Source: Oceanicaulis sp. (GTDB lineage: Bacteria > Pseudomonadota > Alphaproteobacteria > Caulobacterales > Maricaulaceae). From it: a DNA stretch of 6,815 bases. Positions 5,780 to 6,815 of the stretch are shown piece after piece; position 1 is the first letter of the stretch; every line of letters begins with the position of its first letter. Made by a program: the position numbers and the translations under genes. The notes under the pieces are model-generated. The model did not search any database, had not been told where the DNA came from, and saw only the letters and a list, made by a program, of their open reading frames with translations. The stretch spans positions 1 to 6,815 of the forward strand of contig RKRX01000155.1 of NCBI GenBank assembly GCA_007571185.1. The letters run 5' to 3'.

Positions 5780-6535
5780 TCACAGCACGTCCAGCATGCT
5801 GGCGACCAGTGGGTGGCGAACAATGTCCTCCTTATGAAGCCGGACCATGCCGATCTCGTCCACCTGTTCGAGTTTGCCCGCGATGGTCGCCAGGCCGGAC
5901 GTATCGGGCAGAAGATCGGTTTGGGTCGGATCTCCGGTCACCACCATGGTGGAGTTCCAACCTAGACGAGTCAGCAACATTTTGAGCTGAGCGTAGGTGC
6001 AGTTCTGCGCTTCATCGATGACCACAAAGGCATTGTTCAGCGTGCGGCCGCGCATATACCCGACCGGTGCGATTTCGATGAGACCTTCGGCTATGAGCGC
6101 CTTGAGACGTTTGAGACTCAGACGATCAGCCAGCGCGTCATAAAGCGGGCGCAGATAGGGAGCGAGTTTTTCTTCCATGACGCCGGGCAAGAAGCCAATC
6201 GATTCGCCAGCTTCGACGGCGGGGCGGGACAGCACTATTCGGCCCACTTTATCCGCTTCGAGCGCCTCAACCCCTTTGGCGACAGCCAGATAGGTCTTGC
6301 CGGTTCCGGCCGGGCCGAGCGCCATGACGAGACTATAGGCGTTGATGGCGTCCACTAACTCCGCCTGATTTTTTGAGCGCGGCCTCACGTTTTTTGTGTA
6401 GCTTCGGTCACGCACGGGCTCTTTATCGTCAGGGGACCAACCCGGGCACGGGAACAGGCTGCGGATCTTTTCCCCTTCGCAAATGCGGATATTGAAGTTT
6501 TCGGCTTGGTGACGCTTGGCGGCTCTTTTGCCCAT
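5780..6535 (-). CDS. PhoH-family ATPase
   Basis: A 251-residue P-loop ATPase of the PhoH family, related to the N-terminal half of superfamily 1 helicases; members are linked to RNA metabolism and stress, but the exact reaction is unsettled. Motifs seen: Walker A GPAGTGKT (74-81); LSRPAVEAGESIGFLPG (102-118), the conserved PhoH segment; Walker B VVIDEAQN (171-178); TGDPTQTDL (200-208); a closing VRHPLVASML (239-248). The first 55 residues are basic and lack the long N-terminal extension seen in some PhoH proteins. ATG 6535 is chosen over TTG 6559 because GGAGG (6547-6543) lies 7 bases upstream. The usual partner ybeY is not downstream; instead the gene converges on the cysE unit. It may therefore be a stand-alone paralogue, though the upstream side is mostly outside the window. 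Confidence 0.92.
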   Translation of the reverse strand: MGKRAAKRHQAENFNIRICEGEKIRSLFPCPGWSPDDKEPVRDRSYTKNVRPRSKNQAELVDAINAYSLVMALGPAGTGKTYLAVAKGVEALEADKVGRIVLSRPAVEAGESIGFLPGVMEEKLAPYLRPLYDALADRLSLKRLKALIAEGLIEIAPVGYMRGRTLNNAFVVIDEAQNCTYAQLKMLLTRLGWNSTMVVTGDPTQTDLLPDTSGLATIAGKLEQVDEIGMVRLHKEDIVRHPLVASMLDVL

Positions 6536-6557
6536 GTCAGGCCCTCCAGCAAACAAC

Positions 6558-6586
6558 AAAAAACCCCGCGCACGGCATTTGAGGGG
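6558..6586 (-). terminator. weak terminator-like hairpin upstream of phoH
   Basis: On the minus strand CCCC (6586-6583) can pair with GGGG (6567-6564) across a 15-base loop, followed at once by TTTTTT (6563-6558). The 4-base stem is weak, so this is only suggestive. It could end transcription of a minus-strand gene further right or act as a leader attenuator, since it ends 22 bases before the phoH start. Confidence 0.3.
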
Positions 6587-6666
6587 CAGAAAATACAGGA
6601 ATGGAAACAGCAGCGGCGGTGGATTCAGATGTCCGGTGCAGAGGGTGTGGCGGCGTGTGGGCCACG

Positions 6667-6815
6667 CTAGTCTCCATCACTCATTTGGAACGCCTTGCAG
6701 CGCCCGCGATTCGAATCGGAACCGTGACCCCGAATCACGCGCATACGATCATGCCGTCCGCCCAACAAAGCACAAGTTACCTCATTCTGCACATAACGAA
6801 ATTGCAGCGCCACGT
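6667..6815 (-). CDS. possible C-terminal end of an unrecognised minus-strand gene
   Basis: From the right edge one minus-strand frame is open for 48 codons and ends with TAG at 6669-6667, reading ...VALQFRYVQNEVTCALL and later RCKAFQMSDGD. I do not recognise it. An open frame of this length is not improbable by chance at this G+C. The weak terminator about 80 bases downstream on the same strand is mildly supportive. The rest of 6536-6815 shows no gene, RNA or repeat that I can support. Confidence 0.22.
   Translation of the reverse strand, partial: VALQFRYVQNEVTCALLGGRHDRMRVIRGHGSDSNRGRCKAFQMSDGD

Noticed and set aside
6707..6718. 12-base palindrome CGATTCGAATCG, suggestive of a tRNA T-loop
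   Set aside because: The flanking bases do not form a 5-base T-stem or an acceptor stem on either strand, so no tRNA or tmRNA piece is supported.
6751..6815. Plus-strand ATG open to the right edge (21 codons)
   Set aside because: No ribosome-binding site and too short to judge.
1..6815. CRISPR array, insertion sequence or integrase
   Set aside because: No regularly spaced repeats, no terminal inverted repeats and no transposase or recombinase motif seen in any frame; the only direct repeats are the two short tandem duplications listed.

Overview
The window reads as a junction between ordinary alphaproteobacterial chromosome (right part, about 3.9-6.8 kb) and a foreign, decaying accessory stretch (left part, about 1-3.85 kb). 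The alphaproteobacterial assignment rests mainly on the 75-residue DUF3126 gene directly after cysE, a family and gene order I associate with Alphaproteobacteria. The family within that class is uncertain; Acetobacteraceae is a guess. Base composition supports two origins: a hand count gives 45% G+C for bases 2461-2520 inside the accessory part and 63% for bases 4681-4740 inside cysE.

Left part, minus strand. A GmrSD-type DUF262/HNH gene (3335 to 1620) is followed 74 bases later by a DEAH-box helicase of the MrfA/YprA/Hrq1 type (start 1545, running off the left edge). The DUF262 gene carries an in-frame TAG at 3032-3030, immediately after its DGQQR motif, so it now reads as a 101-residue N-terminal piece and a 463-codon C-terminal piece. 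Its translation start lies in a perfect 32-base tandem duplication, which places a second start signal and an 11-codon leader frame in front of the gene. A nucleoside-triphosphate-binding ParB/Srx-fold protein with an HNH-like end, next to a DNA helicase, resembles an anti-phage or restriction module. Pairing these two proteins as one system is my inference.

Junction, about 3400-3850, plus strand. This stretch has no intact gene, but it can be read as the wreck of a DUF1778 antitoxin plus GNAT acetyltransferase toxin pair (TacA/TacT-like). Recognisable pieces lie in successive frames, broken by a 16-base tandem duplication, a TGA and further frameshifts. A terminator-like hairpin follows at 3829-3848.

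Right part. NUDIX hydrolase (TTG start 3909), serine O-acetyltransferase cysE (ATG 4581) and the DUF3126 gene (GTG 5492) run in one direction with gaps of 60 and 98 bases and probably form one transcription unit. cysE makes O-acetylserine for cysteine synthesis. A PhoH-family ATPase converges on them from the minus strand (6535 to 5780). The last 280 bases hold a weak terminator-like hairpin and possibly the tail of another minus-strand gene.
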